From NCBI GenBank assembly GCA_024036415.1, contig JAMWET010000513.1, forward strand, positions 194,501 to 258,500: DNA of 64,000 nt, written 5' to 3'. Below, piece by piece: positions 12,685 to 23,751 of the stretch; position 1 is the stretch's first letter, and the number at the start of each line of letters is the position of its first letter. The DNA is from Prochilodus magdalenae. Lineage: Eukaryota > Chordata > Actinopteri > Characiformes > Prochilodontidae. A program made the position numbers and the translations under genes. The notes below the pieces were generated by a model. It worked only from the letters and a program-made list of their open reading frames with translations, did no database searches and was not told where the DNA came from.

Positions 12685-12860
12685 TGTGCTAAAATGAGTG
12701 CATGTGGGCGTGGCCAAAGACCATAGTGTGAAGGAAGGAGCTGAATCTGCAGGTGTATGGAAGCGTACGGTCATACTGGCCTTCATCCAGAACCTCTTCC
12801 AGTACATGCCCAATCCAGTCCCAGCTGGTGCTGGTGCTGGTGGAGGGGGTACACGCTGGT
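12685..12860 (+). repeat. Interspersed repeat, inverted partner of 3.8-4.1 kb
   Basis: The sequence from GTGCATGTGGGCGTGGCC to GGAGGGGGTACACGC mirrors 3815-4090 on the opposite strand but lacks about 110 bp of the interior. The two copies are 8.6 kb apart and inverted. Confidence 0.7.
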
Positions 12861-13378
12861 GGGTACGGCTCAGTCACAGGAAGCTCAGAAATGATGGATG
12901 TACTACACTGTGTGCACCTGAATGTAAACACAGCGCTAATATACAGTGCAGCCTCTGTGAATATCCCATCCCTGTTCAGTTCAGCTCGGTCCAGCCCGTG
13001 TTAGTGTTTACCAAACCATATGAGAAAAGAATCAATCTGTTTTTAATATCATGTTTCCAGCCTCACACAGAAGAGGATCAATCAGCTGTGCAGTGTCTGT
13101 TTAACCCGTCTCCAACACGGCCACTATAAGGTCTGACTGTATAGGGTGATGTCTCTAATGCATATATACACGTATATAACCGATACACGTTAAACATGTT
13201 GAGTCCTTAAACTTGCAAAGTGATCCGCTTCTGCAGTAAGCCTCAGCAGGCAGAGCACACAAAGGGTTAACACCACCCCCACATACCAGCTCCCCCTCAC
13301 CCCGCCCCCGTCTGTCCCCTGAAGGCCCCCCCACCCATCAGCAGCTCCGCATCCCTCTCGACCAATCAGAGTGCAGGG

Positions 13379-13495
13379 AGGTGATGTCATGCAGTAGAGC
13401 AGTAGAGCTGGTGCTGAAGCTGCGCGGCACAAACGGCCAAACAGCAGCGCACGGCGAGGAGAGCGAACATCACTGCGGCGCAGCAGCCTGCTGGA
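13379..13495 (+). promoter_or_regulatory. stmn4: Probable stmn4 promoter / 5' untranslated exon
   Basis: A GC-rich block ends at a good splice donor (GGAG|GTGAGC at 13496) and contains a CRE-like TGATGTCA at 13382-13389. The next acceptor in phase with translation is at 14912, giving a 5' UTR intron of about 1.4 kb. On the minus strand TTCAGCACC (13410-13418) matches the left half of a REST/NRSF site, but the right half is absent. The transcription start cannot be fixed from sequence. Confidence 0.5.
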
Positions 13496-13849
13496 GGTGA
13501 GCAACAACACCACCACACTTAGAGCAGCCTGCTGCAGGCACACGCGTTACCGTCCTGCAGCGGCGCGCTCCGTGCTCCATCGTTCTGATTCGCAGCATAT
13601 GCATTTAAACTGGTGTGTACTGTGCAGACGGGTTGGTTTGGTTCTGGTCTCGTTTGGTTCTGTTGAGCTTCTAAATGAGCTTGTAAAGATTCAGGACACT
13701 ACGGGGCATCTGTGCTCGTGCAGTGGATGAGGAGAGACTCCGGCTGTAGCTCAGTGAGGAGTTTCTGCATGAGTTCTGGGTTTGTGCTTCAGGAAGCTGA
13801 TCAGATTCCTGGAGGTTTGCTATGTGGTGCAGGCTGTGAAGGTTGGACT

Positions 13850-14215
13850 GAGTGAAGGTTGGACTAAGTGCAGTGCTGGGCTGAGGTCAGGCTGGGCTCA
13901 GTGCGGTGTTAGGCTATGGTCATGTTGGGCTGAGGTCAGGCTGGGTTTAGTGCGGTGTTAGGCTGAGTGCAGTGCTAGGCTAAGGTCAGGCTGGGCTGAG
14001 TGCAAAGTGCAGTGCTGGGCTGAGTGCAGTGCTGGGCTCAGGTCAGTGCTGGGCTGAGTGCAAAGTGCAGTGCTGGGCTGAAACCGGTGCTGGGCTGAGT
14101 GCAGAGTGCAGTGCTGGACTGAGGTCAGTGCTGGGCTGAGTGCAAAGTGCAGTGCTGGGCTGAGGTCAGTGCTGGACTGAGGTCAGTGCTGGGCAGAGTG
14201 CAGTGCTCCAGGGCC
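13850..14215 (+). repeat. GCTGGGCTGAGTGCAGT minisatellite
   Basis: Imperfect tandem copies of GTGCTGGGCTGAGTGCA and GGGCTGAGGTCAGTGCT alternate over about 365 bp inside the stmn4 5' UTR intron. A GA-rich tract follows at 14590-14715. Confidence 0.88.
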
Positions 14216-14589
14216 TGGTTTGTAGCTCTGAGCAGAAGCTGTAAAACCAAAAGTGCTCTTCGGAGTTGTGCAGAGTTGAGCTGCAGGTCCAGTGGTGCAG
14301 TAAAGTGCAGGCTGGGGTGGAGGGGAGGGGAGGAGAGGGAAGGAGGAGTTCAGGGAAGGTTAAACAAAGTAAACAGTGAGGAGGAGCAGAGGACCCAGCT
14401 TTGAGGAGACGCAGCAGCTGCTTCCTACTCCGGATGCGTTTACTGGTGAAGGTAATTCTGTTTCTCAGTCTGATGAATAACCCGCTCTCCTCCTGCTGCA
14501 GAAACACACCTACACCGATACAGGACAGGGCATCAGAGTCTGGGTGGGGGCAGGGGGGAGAAGGCAGAACGAGAGTGCAGGAAAAAGAG

Positions 14590-14651
14590 TGAGAGAAAAA
14601 GAAGAGAGAGCAGGGCAGCGGAGAAAGAGAGAGAGAGAGAGGAGAGAGGTA

Positions 14652-14691
<40 letters not shown>

Positions 14692-14715
14692 GCGAGAGAG
14701 AGGAGAGAGAGCGAT
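14590..14715. repeat. (GA)n purine tract
   Basis: An almost pure AG/GAGA purine tract of about 125 bp in the stmn4 5' intron, with one perfect (GA) run near 14655-14690. Confidence 0.9.
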
Positions 14716-14963
14716 ATGTTGAGTGGATGATGTTAGGTGATTATATCAGACTGACTCAGTGTGAGCGGGTTCTGCTGTTGAGGTTCTGGTGGCCGGTGTC
14801 AGTCACAGCCCTGTATTTGAGTGCAGGTTCTGGATAAAGGAACACCGCACGCTCACCGCACACAGTCTCTGAAGGGTTTCTGATGACATCATCTTTTCAC
14901 TTCTCCCTCAGGATCAGAGAAGACCACACCAAAGCCGGCAGACGAGGCCGAGACCAAGCAGCC

Positions 14964-17900
14964 ATGACTCTCGCAGGTGCGTCAGTGCGAGTGATCTGAG
15001 TCTTTGATCTGAGTGTTTGATCATAACAGAACATGCTGATCAGTAGATTCATCTGAACCCTGCGGCCTGCTTCTGATCCCCTGCAGCGTACAGAGAGAAG
15101 ATGAGAGAGCTCCCCCTGGTGTCCCTCTTCTGCTCCTGCATCCTACCGGAGCCTAAAGAGAAGCCCACCAAAAAAACACCACAAGGTATGTTCACCCCCC
15201 ACAGCGCCTCTACAGGACGGCTGCTACAGCTGCTGTACACCTTTCATACATACACCTATATATAAAACCACCTTCATACAGATCATATATATATATGCAT
15301 ATAAATTTATATATGATATACGACTAAGCCCATGATTTCTTCATGTCCTGGCCACTTTATTAGAAACACCCACCTTGTATTTCCCTTAACTGGCCACTTT
15401 ATTAGAAACACTAACATTGTGCCTTCACTCACTGGCCACTTTATTGGAAACACCCCCTTTGTGCCTTCACTAACTGGCCACTTTATTGGAAACACCCCCC
15501 TTGTTCTTCATCCCCCCTTATTTTAACCCATGTATTGTTTCCGTGCCGGTTACCTGTGCAGGTGTGGTGGACCTGAACCTGTGCATTATCAAAGACATGG
15601 AGGTGATAGAGCTGAATAAGCGGGCATCCGGCCAGGCCTTCGAGGTCATCCTCAGGCCCCCGTCGTTTGATGGCCAGCGCGAGTTCCACCCCACCATTCC
15701 TCCACGCCGGGACCCTTCGCTGGAGGAGATCCAGAAGAAACTGGATGCGGCTGAGGAACGGAGAAAGGTAAGGCCCTGTGCCCATCCTAGTCCACCCTGC
15801 AGAACCTCGGTTCCTCTTAGTGGTTCTTCTTCATGGCCTTGAGGGCTTGAGGGCTCTCGTTGATGCTTGTTAGGGGTCTACACCTGCAGTCTGGAAATCT
15901 GCTTTGGAATAATGATATACTTTAATTTGCTTTAATTACAGTAATCCATTGATGTAATTTTTTATTTAAAATTTAATTGTTAATGTCAAATGTATTAGAA
16001 CGTCGTGTTTGATTGTCCAAAGTTAATAGTGAAAATAGACATTATACAGCAGAGACACTCAGCCTGGACACACACCTGGACAAAATCACCTACAACAACT
16101 TTAATCAAAACAGCTAGCTATGTTAGCTTCACTATGACGAGTTAGCTGTTTAGCTTCACTATGACGAGTTAGCTACATTAGCTTCATTATGACGAGTTAG
16201 TTACATTAGCTTCACTATGACCAGTTAGCTTTTTAGCTTCGCTATGACGAGTTAGCTACATTAGCCTCACTATGACGAGTTAGCTACATTAGCTTCACTA
16301 TAACGAGTTAGTTATATTAGCTTCTATGACGAGTTAGCTACAATAGCTTCACTATAATGAGTTAGTTACATTAGCTTCACTATGACGAGTTAGCTACATT
16401 AGCTTCACTTTAACGAGTTACTTACATTAGCTTCACTATAACGATTTAGTTACATTAGCTTCACTATGACGAGTTAGCTACATTAGCTTCACTATAACGA
16501 GTTAGTTATATTAGCTTCTATGACGAGTTAGCTACATTAGCTTCAATATGACGAGTTAGCTACATTAGCTTTACTATGACGAGTTAGCTACATTAGCTTT
16601 ACTATGACGAGTTAGCTACATTAGCTTCACTATGACGAGTTAGCTACATTAGCTTCACTATAACGAGTTAGTTACATTAGCTTCAATATGACGAGTTAGC
16701 AGTTTAGCTTCACTATGACGAGTTAGTTACATTAGCTTCACTATGACGAGTTAGCTGTTTAGCTTCACTATGACGAGTTAGCTGTTTAGCTTCACTATGA
16801 CGAGTTAGCTACATTAGCTTCAATATGACGAGTTAGCTACATTAGCTTCACTATGACGAGTTAGCTACATTAGCTTCACTATGACGAGTTAGCTGTTTAG
16901 CTTCACTATGACGAGTTAGCTACATTAGCTTTACTATGACGAGTTAGCTGAGTAGCTTCAGTATGATGATTCAGCTATGTTAGCTTCAGCATGAGGAGTT
17001 TCAGGAAGGTGAGTTAGCTGTGTTAGCTTAATTATCTCACCTGATTCCGAACTCTCTAACGGGAGTGTAATTATGATCCACAAAGTAAATTAACAATTAT
17101 TTGTGTATCAAAAAAAAGACTTGCTCAAGCTATGAAGTAGAGCTAAGTGTTGTTAGCCATGCTTGTGTACACTGGTTCATGGTTATAGATGGCAGAGCAT
17201 TAGTCAGTATCAGAAACCACACAGTCCGGCCAGTAAGTGAGGGATGTCAGGTAAATCAGTACTTCTGGAAACTGACTTTACATTCGCCTGAGCTCGGCAT
17301 GACGGAGGAGGTAGCTGATACTCTGATATATAACGGATTGATTTGATGGGTAACCCCTCTCTTCCTCTGATCATAGTACCAGGAGGCAGAGCTGCTGAAG
17401 CATTTGGCCGAGAAGCGAGAACACGAGCGCGAGGTCGCTCAGAAAGCCATAGACGAGCAGAACAACTTCATCAAAATGGCCAAGGAGAAGCTGGAGCAGA
17501 GAATGGAGATCAACAAGGAGAACAGGGAAGCTCACATCGCCGCCATGCTGGAGCGTCTGCAGGAGAAGGTGAGCTCTAGATCTCCTGTTCCTCTAACACC
17601 GTAAACACGGACCAGAACGCATTTACCATCTAGCAGAAACTAGTTACAGGGGAACTCCACCCATCTCTGTCTACACCGCACACCAAACCCGCTCTCACTC
17701 ACTCTGTACACACCTCACACCAAACCCTCTCTCACTCACTCTGTACACACCTCACACCAAACCCGCTCTCACTCACTCTGTACACACCTCACACCAAACC
17801 CTCTCTCCCTCACTCTGTACACACCTCACACCAAACCCCCTCTCACTCACTCTGTACACACCTCACACCAAACCCGCTCTCACTCACTCACTCACTCTGT

Positions 17901-18264
17901 TTACATCCCAGACACTGAACTATGGAGAGATTTTTGGGAAATGGGTGGAATTCCCCTGTAACATGGGAACATTTTACAGTTACACAGTTTCCCTCCTCCC
18001 GCTGATGTTCAGTGATTCGGTTTTATCAGATAGTCGGGTCTGTAGAGATCACTGACCATCTAAACACAGTCTGATGGTTTAGTTTGGAGGGTAAACGTGT
18101 AAATTAGGTTTTTGTAATTAAGCGACTCGTTACTGTCTGACATGTTTCCGCAGTGCAGCCCGTATAACCGGATCTCTGTTGTGTTTCCTCTCTCCCTCTT
18201 GCAGGACAAGCATGCTGAGGAGGTGAGGAAAAATAAGGAGCAGATGGAGCTGGACTGGCAGTAG
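14964..18264 (+). CDS. stmn4: Stathmin-4 (SCG10-related tubulin-binding phosphoprotein)
   Basis: Complete coding region in five coding exons: 14964-14976, 15087-15185, 15562-15767, 17377-17568 and 18205-18264, giving 189 residues, the usual STMN4 length. Residues 1-24 form the membrane-targeting segment, with Cys20 and Cys22 in LFCSC, the family's palmitoylation pair that directs the protein to Golgi and growth-cone membranes. The stathmin-like domain follows: [12 protein letters not shown] (Ser60, aligned with the kinase-regulated Ser16 of stathmin), [20 protein letters not shown], then the long helix [20 protein letters not shown] that binds two alpha/beta-tubulin dimers and promotes microtubule disassembly. 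Remembered mammalian STMN4 has CTSGQS at the Ser60 site, so this copy keeps the more stathmin-like RASGQA. The C-terminus (QMELDWQ) and the residue 25-37 linker are divergent, so a teleost stmn4 duplicate is possible. All donors and acceptors are GT-AG. Confidence 0.96.
15345..15505 (+). repeat. 40-bp tandem repeat around GGCCACTTTATT
   Basis: Four tandem copies carrying CTGGCCACTTTATTGGAAAC, separated by ACCCCCTTTGTGCCTTCACT-like linkers, in the stmn4 intron before the exon at 15562. GGCCACTTTATT is also common in dispersed fish repeats. Confidence 0.88.
16100..17000 (+). repeat. 28-bp minisatellite in stmn4 intron
   Basis: About 32 copies of a unit containing TTAGCTACATTAGCTTCACT plus ATGACGAG. 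Variants swap ACATT for GTTT and ATGACGAG for ATAACGAG. It fills most of the intron between the exons ending at 15767 and beginning at 17377. Confidence 0.94.
17643..17962. mobile_element. MITE enclosing a 37-bp minisatellite
   Basis: Terminal inverted repeats GTTACAGGGGAACTCCACCC (17643) and GGGTGGAATTCCCCTGTAAC (ending 17962) match at 19 of 20 positions. The inside (about 17675-17900) is six to seven copies of a 37-bp unit containing CACCAAACCCTCTCTCACTC and ACTCTGTACACACCTCA. The element lies in the last stmn4 intron. The same unit, reversed, forms the array at 21.06-21.89 kb. Confidence 0.8.
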
Positions 18265-18844
18265 AGTGGCTCAGGACAGAGCTTGTGTTGTCATTTGTTT
18301 ACATGGAGAACGGGCCCCAGATTCAGGCCCACCAGGCCTCTGTTCCCATGTAGAAATGGCACACTGTGTCTGGAGAGGAGGAGCGGTCCAGCAGCGTTCG
18401 CCTCCGTAGTGAACTACATGTGTGATTCGGACGTAACTCTGGGGGCTTCACCAGAAAGATGGCAAAAAATAAAACGTGGATTCTGATTATGGGAAGCGGA
18501 AAGCCCCTTCCATCGCCGTCATTAGTGCAACCAGCACATTTAGCTCCACGTGTAGCTCGCAGGCGTGAGCAGCCTTGCATGTTTTGACGCAGAGGCAAAC
18601 GAAGCCGGACTGGACTTGATGTGCCGTGTGTTGTGGTTGTGAGGACTGTGTTCCCCTGTTTGGTGTACCTGTGCTTTTGTGTACCTGTGCTTTTGTTTCG
18701 GCCGCTCTGCTGCGGTACAGAACGTGGAACGTCCGCTGTAAACAGGCCTTTCCAGTCTGATCCCTGTCCGTACATCCGTAGTGTACGTTTGAGTAGTATG
18801 GGAAATCATTTCAACACGTTTCCAGCTCACCTGCACTCCTAAAA

Positions 18845-19825
18845 GAGAGGGTTTATTAAGGGTTCTTTAGGAAAGACTTTGGTTCTATATAGAACCCTGA
18901 ACTCATTTTGCATTTAAAAAGTGGTTCTACATAGTATGTATATCTACATCGTTGGGGTTTCTTTAGTATAGAAATGTTTCTATGTAGAACTCTTGCACGC
19001 TCAAATGATGCACGTCACATGATGATGAAATGGCTCTTTAGACTGATGGAGAACGTGTTATATATCACCAAAAAGGGTTCTTCCATTGTTGCAAACTTGA
19101 CATCATAACAATAGCAGAACCCTTCTTGCTGTTATAAAGAACCTTATTTAAAAAGGTTCTCTGTAGAACCACATATAATGTTAAATTTCTAACAATCTGA
19201 CGAAGCGTGTAAAAACGTTGCATATAGAACCATTTCTATACTGGAGAACCTCTCTTTAAGAGAGTGTAGAACCCCTTTTTAAAAAAATCTGTGTAGAACC
19301 ATATATGAAACATTCTTGAAGAACCTTTGAGGAACGAAATTTATTAACAGTGTAGATCAGTCTAAGGAACCAATTTACCATCCAGAGAACCATTTAAGCA
19401 TGAAACAGTTCTATATAGAACCATTTCCTTTCTTATACTCTTTTAAAAAGTGTAGAACCCTTTTCAGGAAGGTTCTGTATTTAACCACATACAACACATT
19501 CTCCATCAGCCTGAAGAACAACGTCACCATGTAAACAACTATTTACACATGGGAACGATTCTTTGAGGGTTCATGGTTCTATATAGAACAACTGTCTCTA
19601 TGTTCTTTTTTAAGAGGGTAGAACCATTTCATGCCTACATGGTTCTTTGCTTGCTGAAATGGTTCTCCAGACTGAGAATGTGTTGCATTGTTCTGTTTAG
19701 AGCCTTTTTGAAAATGGAGCTATGTGGCACCAAAAAGGGTTCTGCCATTGCTACAAGCTCACGCTGTAGTTACTAAAGAACCTTAAGGAACCATCGGTAT
19801 GGGTTCTTTAAAAGAAGTCAGTAGA
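18845..19825. repeat. Dispersed GGTTCTATATAGAACC hairpin repeats
   Basis: Dense copies of short self-complementary pieces such as GGTTCTATATAGAACCA and AAAAGGGTTCTTCCATTG occur in both orientations. The same vocabulary returns at 24230-24510, 25430-25570 and 26150-26470. It looks like clustered remains of a palindromic element and would be highly structured as RNA. Confidence 0.65.
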
Positions 19826-20871
19826 CAGTATGTTTGTGAATATAGATCTGAAATATGCGAGTATGTAGCACCAGTTTGAAACTGGTTTTGTCCAGCTTCC
19901 AACACTGGAACCACACTGTAAGAAAGTAGTTCCAGTTAGTTTTTGCACTATGCTAAAAGGAAGGAACGTCCGAATTCCTCCCTGTGGAAAACTAGTCCCA
20001 CCTCTAACAGGTCCGGTTACTGGTTCTAAGCCTTGACGAAGAATTCACTAGACCCAATTCAGCAACGGCTCATAGACTTCCATTACAAGGCGAGTTTCCA
20101 GCCGACATATTTTTTCTCCTTTTCCAAATCCACATTTTCCACATTCCAAACATTTAGGAATTCCGGTTAGTGGTACCGTACACTACCAGTGCAGCAGACA
20201 GGGATCATATTGAGAAACACCTCCTTCTCCTTTAACCTTCAACGTACTCCTAACATGTGATGGTGATTTTAACGCTAGCATGCTAACGCCTATAACCGAT
20301 AAACTGGATGGAAAACCGTTGAGCTGTGTGGACGTGTGCTCTCTGTTCCTGCTAATAACCTCCGTGTAACCTTTTCTATGTTCCAGGTTCCATGAGGTGC
20401 TCTCCACAAACACGCTGAAAGTTTGGGAGCCCGTTCATCCAAAGGGACTGACTATAGAGCTGGGGGCTCATTAGCTTGGAACACATTACGATACAGATAC
20501 GACACCGTGATGTTGTGCTATCATTGTGAATGACTGGCGTCCAGCCAGGCCAGAGAGTGGGGACTGACTGGTCAGTCTGTGGCAGACGCATCACTGACTT
20601 TTATTCAGAGGAGCCGACAGTGCCAAATCTGAGCGAGTCCGAGTGCGTGCGAGTGTCTTTTGGACTTTTTCATGTGATGTGTGTGTCACCCATAAGCGCG
20701 GCCGCCGTGTTCTCACCGCCGTCGAGGATTTATTTTGTTAAAAAACTGAAAAAAAAGAAAAGAAAAAAAAAAAGCTCCTGCTGCTGTAAATACAGTGGAC
20801 GCCTTCATGATCAGCTGGTATCTGATTTCACTGCTGTACAGAAAGTGTAAGTTATTTTAGATTTAATGGGC

Positions 20872-20877
20872 ATTAAA
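20872..20877 (+). terminator. stmn4: Polyadenylation signal ATTAAA (stmn4)
   Basis: The common variant ATTAAA near the end of the long putative stmn4 3' UTR. No better signal lies between the stop codon and here. Confidence 0.45.
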
Positions 20878-21059
20878 GACTGCTGTGGGACAGACCTCCT
20901 CGCTGTCATTCAACACAAACTAACCAGAAGCAACAAAGGACTCACGTCCCCTATCTCACTCAGCGTTCACAGCTCAGCCTGAACTACCCCTAAACAGGGC
21001 CGGGCCTGGTTTCCATTCCGGGGTGTAGCACAATCTCATCTTCTTCACACTCCTCCATC

Positions 21060-21890
21060 ATTCAGGGTGTGAGGTGTGTACAGAGTGAGTGAGGGGGGGG
21101 TTGGTGTGATGTGTGTACAGAGTGAGGGAGAGCGGGTTTGGTGTGAGGTGTGTACAGAGTGAGTGAGAGCGGGTTTGGTGTGAGGTGTGTACAGAGTGAA
21201 GGAGAGAGGGTTTGGTGTGAGGTGTGTACAGAGTGAGGGAGAGAGGGTTTGGTGTGAGGTGTGTACAGAGTGAGGGAGAGAGGGTTTGGTGTGAGGTGTG
21301 TACAGAGTAAGGGAGAGAGGGTTTGGTGTGAGGTGTGTACAGAGTGAGGGAGAGAGGGTTTGGTGTGAGGTGTGTACAGAGTGAGGGAGAGAGGGTTTGG
21401 TGTGAGGTGTGTACAGAGTAAGGGAGAGAGGGTTTGGTGTGAGGTGTGTACAGAGTGAGGGAGAGAGGGTTTGGTGTGAGGTGTGTACAGAGTGAGGGAG
21501 AGAGGGTTTGGTGTGAGGTGTGTACAGAGTGAGGGAGAGAGGGTTTGGTGTGAGGTGTGTACAGAGTGAGTGAGAGAGGGTTTGGTGTGAGGTGTGTACA
21601 GAGTGAGGGAGAGTGGGTTTGGTGTGAGGTGTGTACAGAGTGAGGGAGAGAGGGTTTGGTGTGAGGTGTGTACAGAGTGAGGGAGAGAGGGTTTGGTGTG
21701 AGGTGTGTACAGAGTGAGGGAGAGAGGGTTTGGTGTGAGGTGTGTACAGAGTGAGGGAGAGAGGGTTTGGTGTGAGGTGTGTACAGAGTGAGTGAGAGCG
21801 GGTTTGGTGTGAGGTGTGTACAGAGTGAGTGAGAGAGGGTTTGGTGTGAGGTGTGTACAGAGTGAGGGAGAGAGGGTTTGGTGTGAGGTG
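21060..21890 (-). repeat. 37-bp minisatellite, inverted relative to the 17.7 kb array
   Basis: About 22 copies containing GGTTTGGTGTGAGGTGTGTA and CAGAGTGAGGGAGAG. The unit is the reverse complement of that inside the 17643-17962 MITE. The minus strand is stop-free for about 300 codons (Thr-Pro-His-Ser-rich), a repeat artefact. The array runs directly into a MITE fragment at 21893. Confidence 0.93.
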
Positions 21891-21892
21891 TT

Positions 21893-22213
21893 TCTTTGGG
21901 GGACTATTTGACCTCACAGCGCCCTGCAGCATGTATCCCTCCACCATGAATGGAGTTTAAGGCTGAGATCTTCTCCACACTATCATAAACAGCGTCTCAG
22001 ACATCAGGCAGCGTATTCAGAACCACCTCCTGTAGGAACTTCCTGTGAGGGAGCTTTTAGAGGGGACGTCTGGTTACCTTCACCACCACTCTGAACAGTC
22101 TTTATCTAGAACGGAGCATTTAAAACAGAACCCACTGTGAATGATGATGTTTACATCCTAACTTTTTAATAACACCCAGAACTTGGTGACAACTTGTTGG
22201 TGGTCCCCTTTAA
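21893..22213 (+). mobile_element. CAGTGGTGGTGA-type MITE copy, 5' end replaced by array
   Basis: It starts inside the core at CTTTGGGGGACTATTTGACC and proceeds to the terminal repeat GGTTACCTTCACCACCACT, then to an outer terminus GGTGGTCCCCTTTAA. The left half of the element is missing, and its place is taken by the 37-bp array. Confidence 0.72.
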
Positions 22214-23519
22214 GGTGTGCATGGGTGTTTTACAGTGACTCTAACCAGACCACCAGCGCCCCCTTCTGTTCCTCACCCCTTCCTGAAATTGTGAGTGTGA
22301 AAATTTGGTGATGTTTCCCTTTAAGGCAGCACTGAACCTTCCTAAGCTCCGTGACGGTTCCTACTTGTTAGCTGGTTGTAGGGAGGGGCTCAAAGGAGGA
22401 ACTCCATCTCCCAGAATGCTCTGGGCTGATTATCTGATTATGCTCAGCTGAAGAGCCTCTGTTTAAAGCCTGGAGACAGGAGGAGAACCTGCTGCACCTG
22501 GGTCGAGGGGTGGCTGGTACATGGTACTGTAGAAAGACAGAGAACCTTAAAGGGACAGAACAACTCGTATCAGATCAGGAGAACGAAGAACACGCTCCTT
22601 CACTTCAGCTGTCTGTAGATCTAGACAGGGTGATCCTTTGTCTGAGTGCTCCACCTTGGTGTTCTCTGTGTTCCTATTTTCTTGCCGGTTCCTGTCAGAA
22701 TATTATAAAGAACCAAGGTTCTGGCCAAAGTTCCATAAGCATCTGAACCTCACTGTCACCGTAACGCCTTCTCAGCACCTGGTTTTCACTGTCAGACCCT
22801 TCTGGAAGTTCTCACAGGTTCCAACAGCCTGCACTCAGGTTCTCCTCCACACCTAAGGTTCTACGATGTGGCCAAAAATGAATGGGAGTCTATGGGGAGG
22901 AAGGAGGGATGAATAAATGACCCATAGAGGAGTACAGGTCAGTTTGGGGGTCTGTCCTGAGTGAGGACATGCAGTTTGGTGACTGTAGGTCGAAGGGCAC
23001 AGTGGAGTTTGACTGGGGGTGAAAATGAATAGGAGTCTAGGGGAGGAGGGAGGGATGGGGAAAAAGACAAGCAGACGAGTGTGAGTCGGACCACCGTTGA
23101 ATTCGGGGGTCTCACCTGAGATTTGAAAGGGTGTCTGACGATCGAGCAGATGCACAGTAGATGGGCGTGTGCCTGCCCACCCGTTCATTCTTAAAGGGAA
23201 AGAAATCAGAATTGAATGATGATGGTTTTCCGGAACTATGGGTCGGATCAAACCATTCCCGATCAGACCCAACATCTCAGAGTCGGAATGGCGTTGGCTT
23301 CTCAAATAATGGTAAGATTGGTTAGCAAACTAAATGTCTCATCGAAGGGCCGGGGTTCTACACCATCTAAGGGTTCCATCGCGCCTCATCCAGGACGATG
23401 CCTCTGTAGAGAGGGTCCTTTGGGGTTCCGCTGCAGAGAACCCTTTTTAGAGAATCACATCCGCTTCAAAACAAACCCAAAGAAAAGGTTCCACAGTGGA
23501 GTTGCTGCCAGGTCTTTCA
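22214..23519. other. Intergenic between stmn4 and il17 gene
   Basis: No exon recognised. Convergent 3' ends of stmn4 (+) and the IL-17 gene (-) face each other across this stretch. Confidence 0.5.
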
Positions 23520-23525
23520 TTTATT
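23520..23525 (-). terminator. Polyadenylation signal AATAAA (minus strand)
   Basis: AATAAA on the minus strand (TTTATT on plus), about 230 nt after the stop codon of the minus-strand IL-17 gene. Confidence 0.45.
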
Positions 23526-23751
23526 AGATTAAATTAATTAATTTACAGATAATTACACGTAACTGCTGAATAAATAACATCCTCACAAATAATACCTCCG
23601 CAGGCCTGTGGCTGAAAGGGTTAATCATCCCGACTAATAAATAACACTCTTAGGACGAGAGGAACAGAGGACAGTCCGTAGTACACATCCGCAGACGGAG
23701 AGGCAGCTGGGGGTCCAGCTGGGGGTCCAGCAGACGCTCAGCCCGCGCTCC

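Larger units (their letters stand above)
18265..20890 (+). other. stmn4: stmn4 3' untranslated region
   Basis: After the TAG there is no further credible exon. A polyadenylation signal ATTAAA lies at 20872-20877, preceded by a Pumilio-type TGTAAATA at 20785-20792 and an A-rich tract at 20750-20773. A UTR of about 2.6 kb would be long but normal for a neuronal transcript. Its middle part is built from AGAACC/GGTTCT repeats, listed separately. Length and end point are inferred without transcript data. Confidence 0.6.

Noticed and set aside
13410..13418. REST/NRSF silencer site near the stmn4 first exon
   Set aside because: Only the left half TTCAGCACC is present; no right half at canonical or extended spacing.
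21045..21947. 300-codon Thr/Pro/His/Ser repeat protein on the minus strand
   Set aside because: The frame is the 37-bp satellite read through; its two ends are MITE and intergenic sequence.
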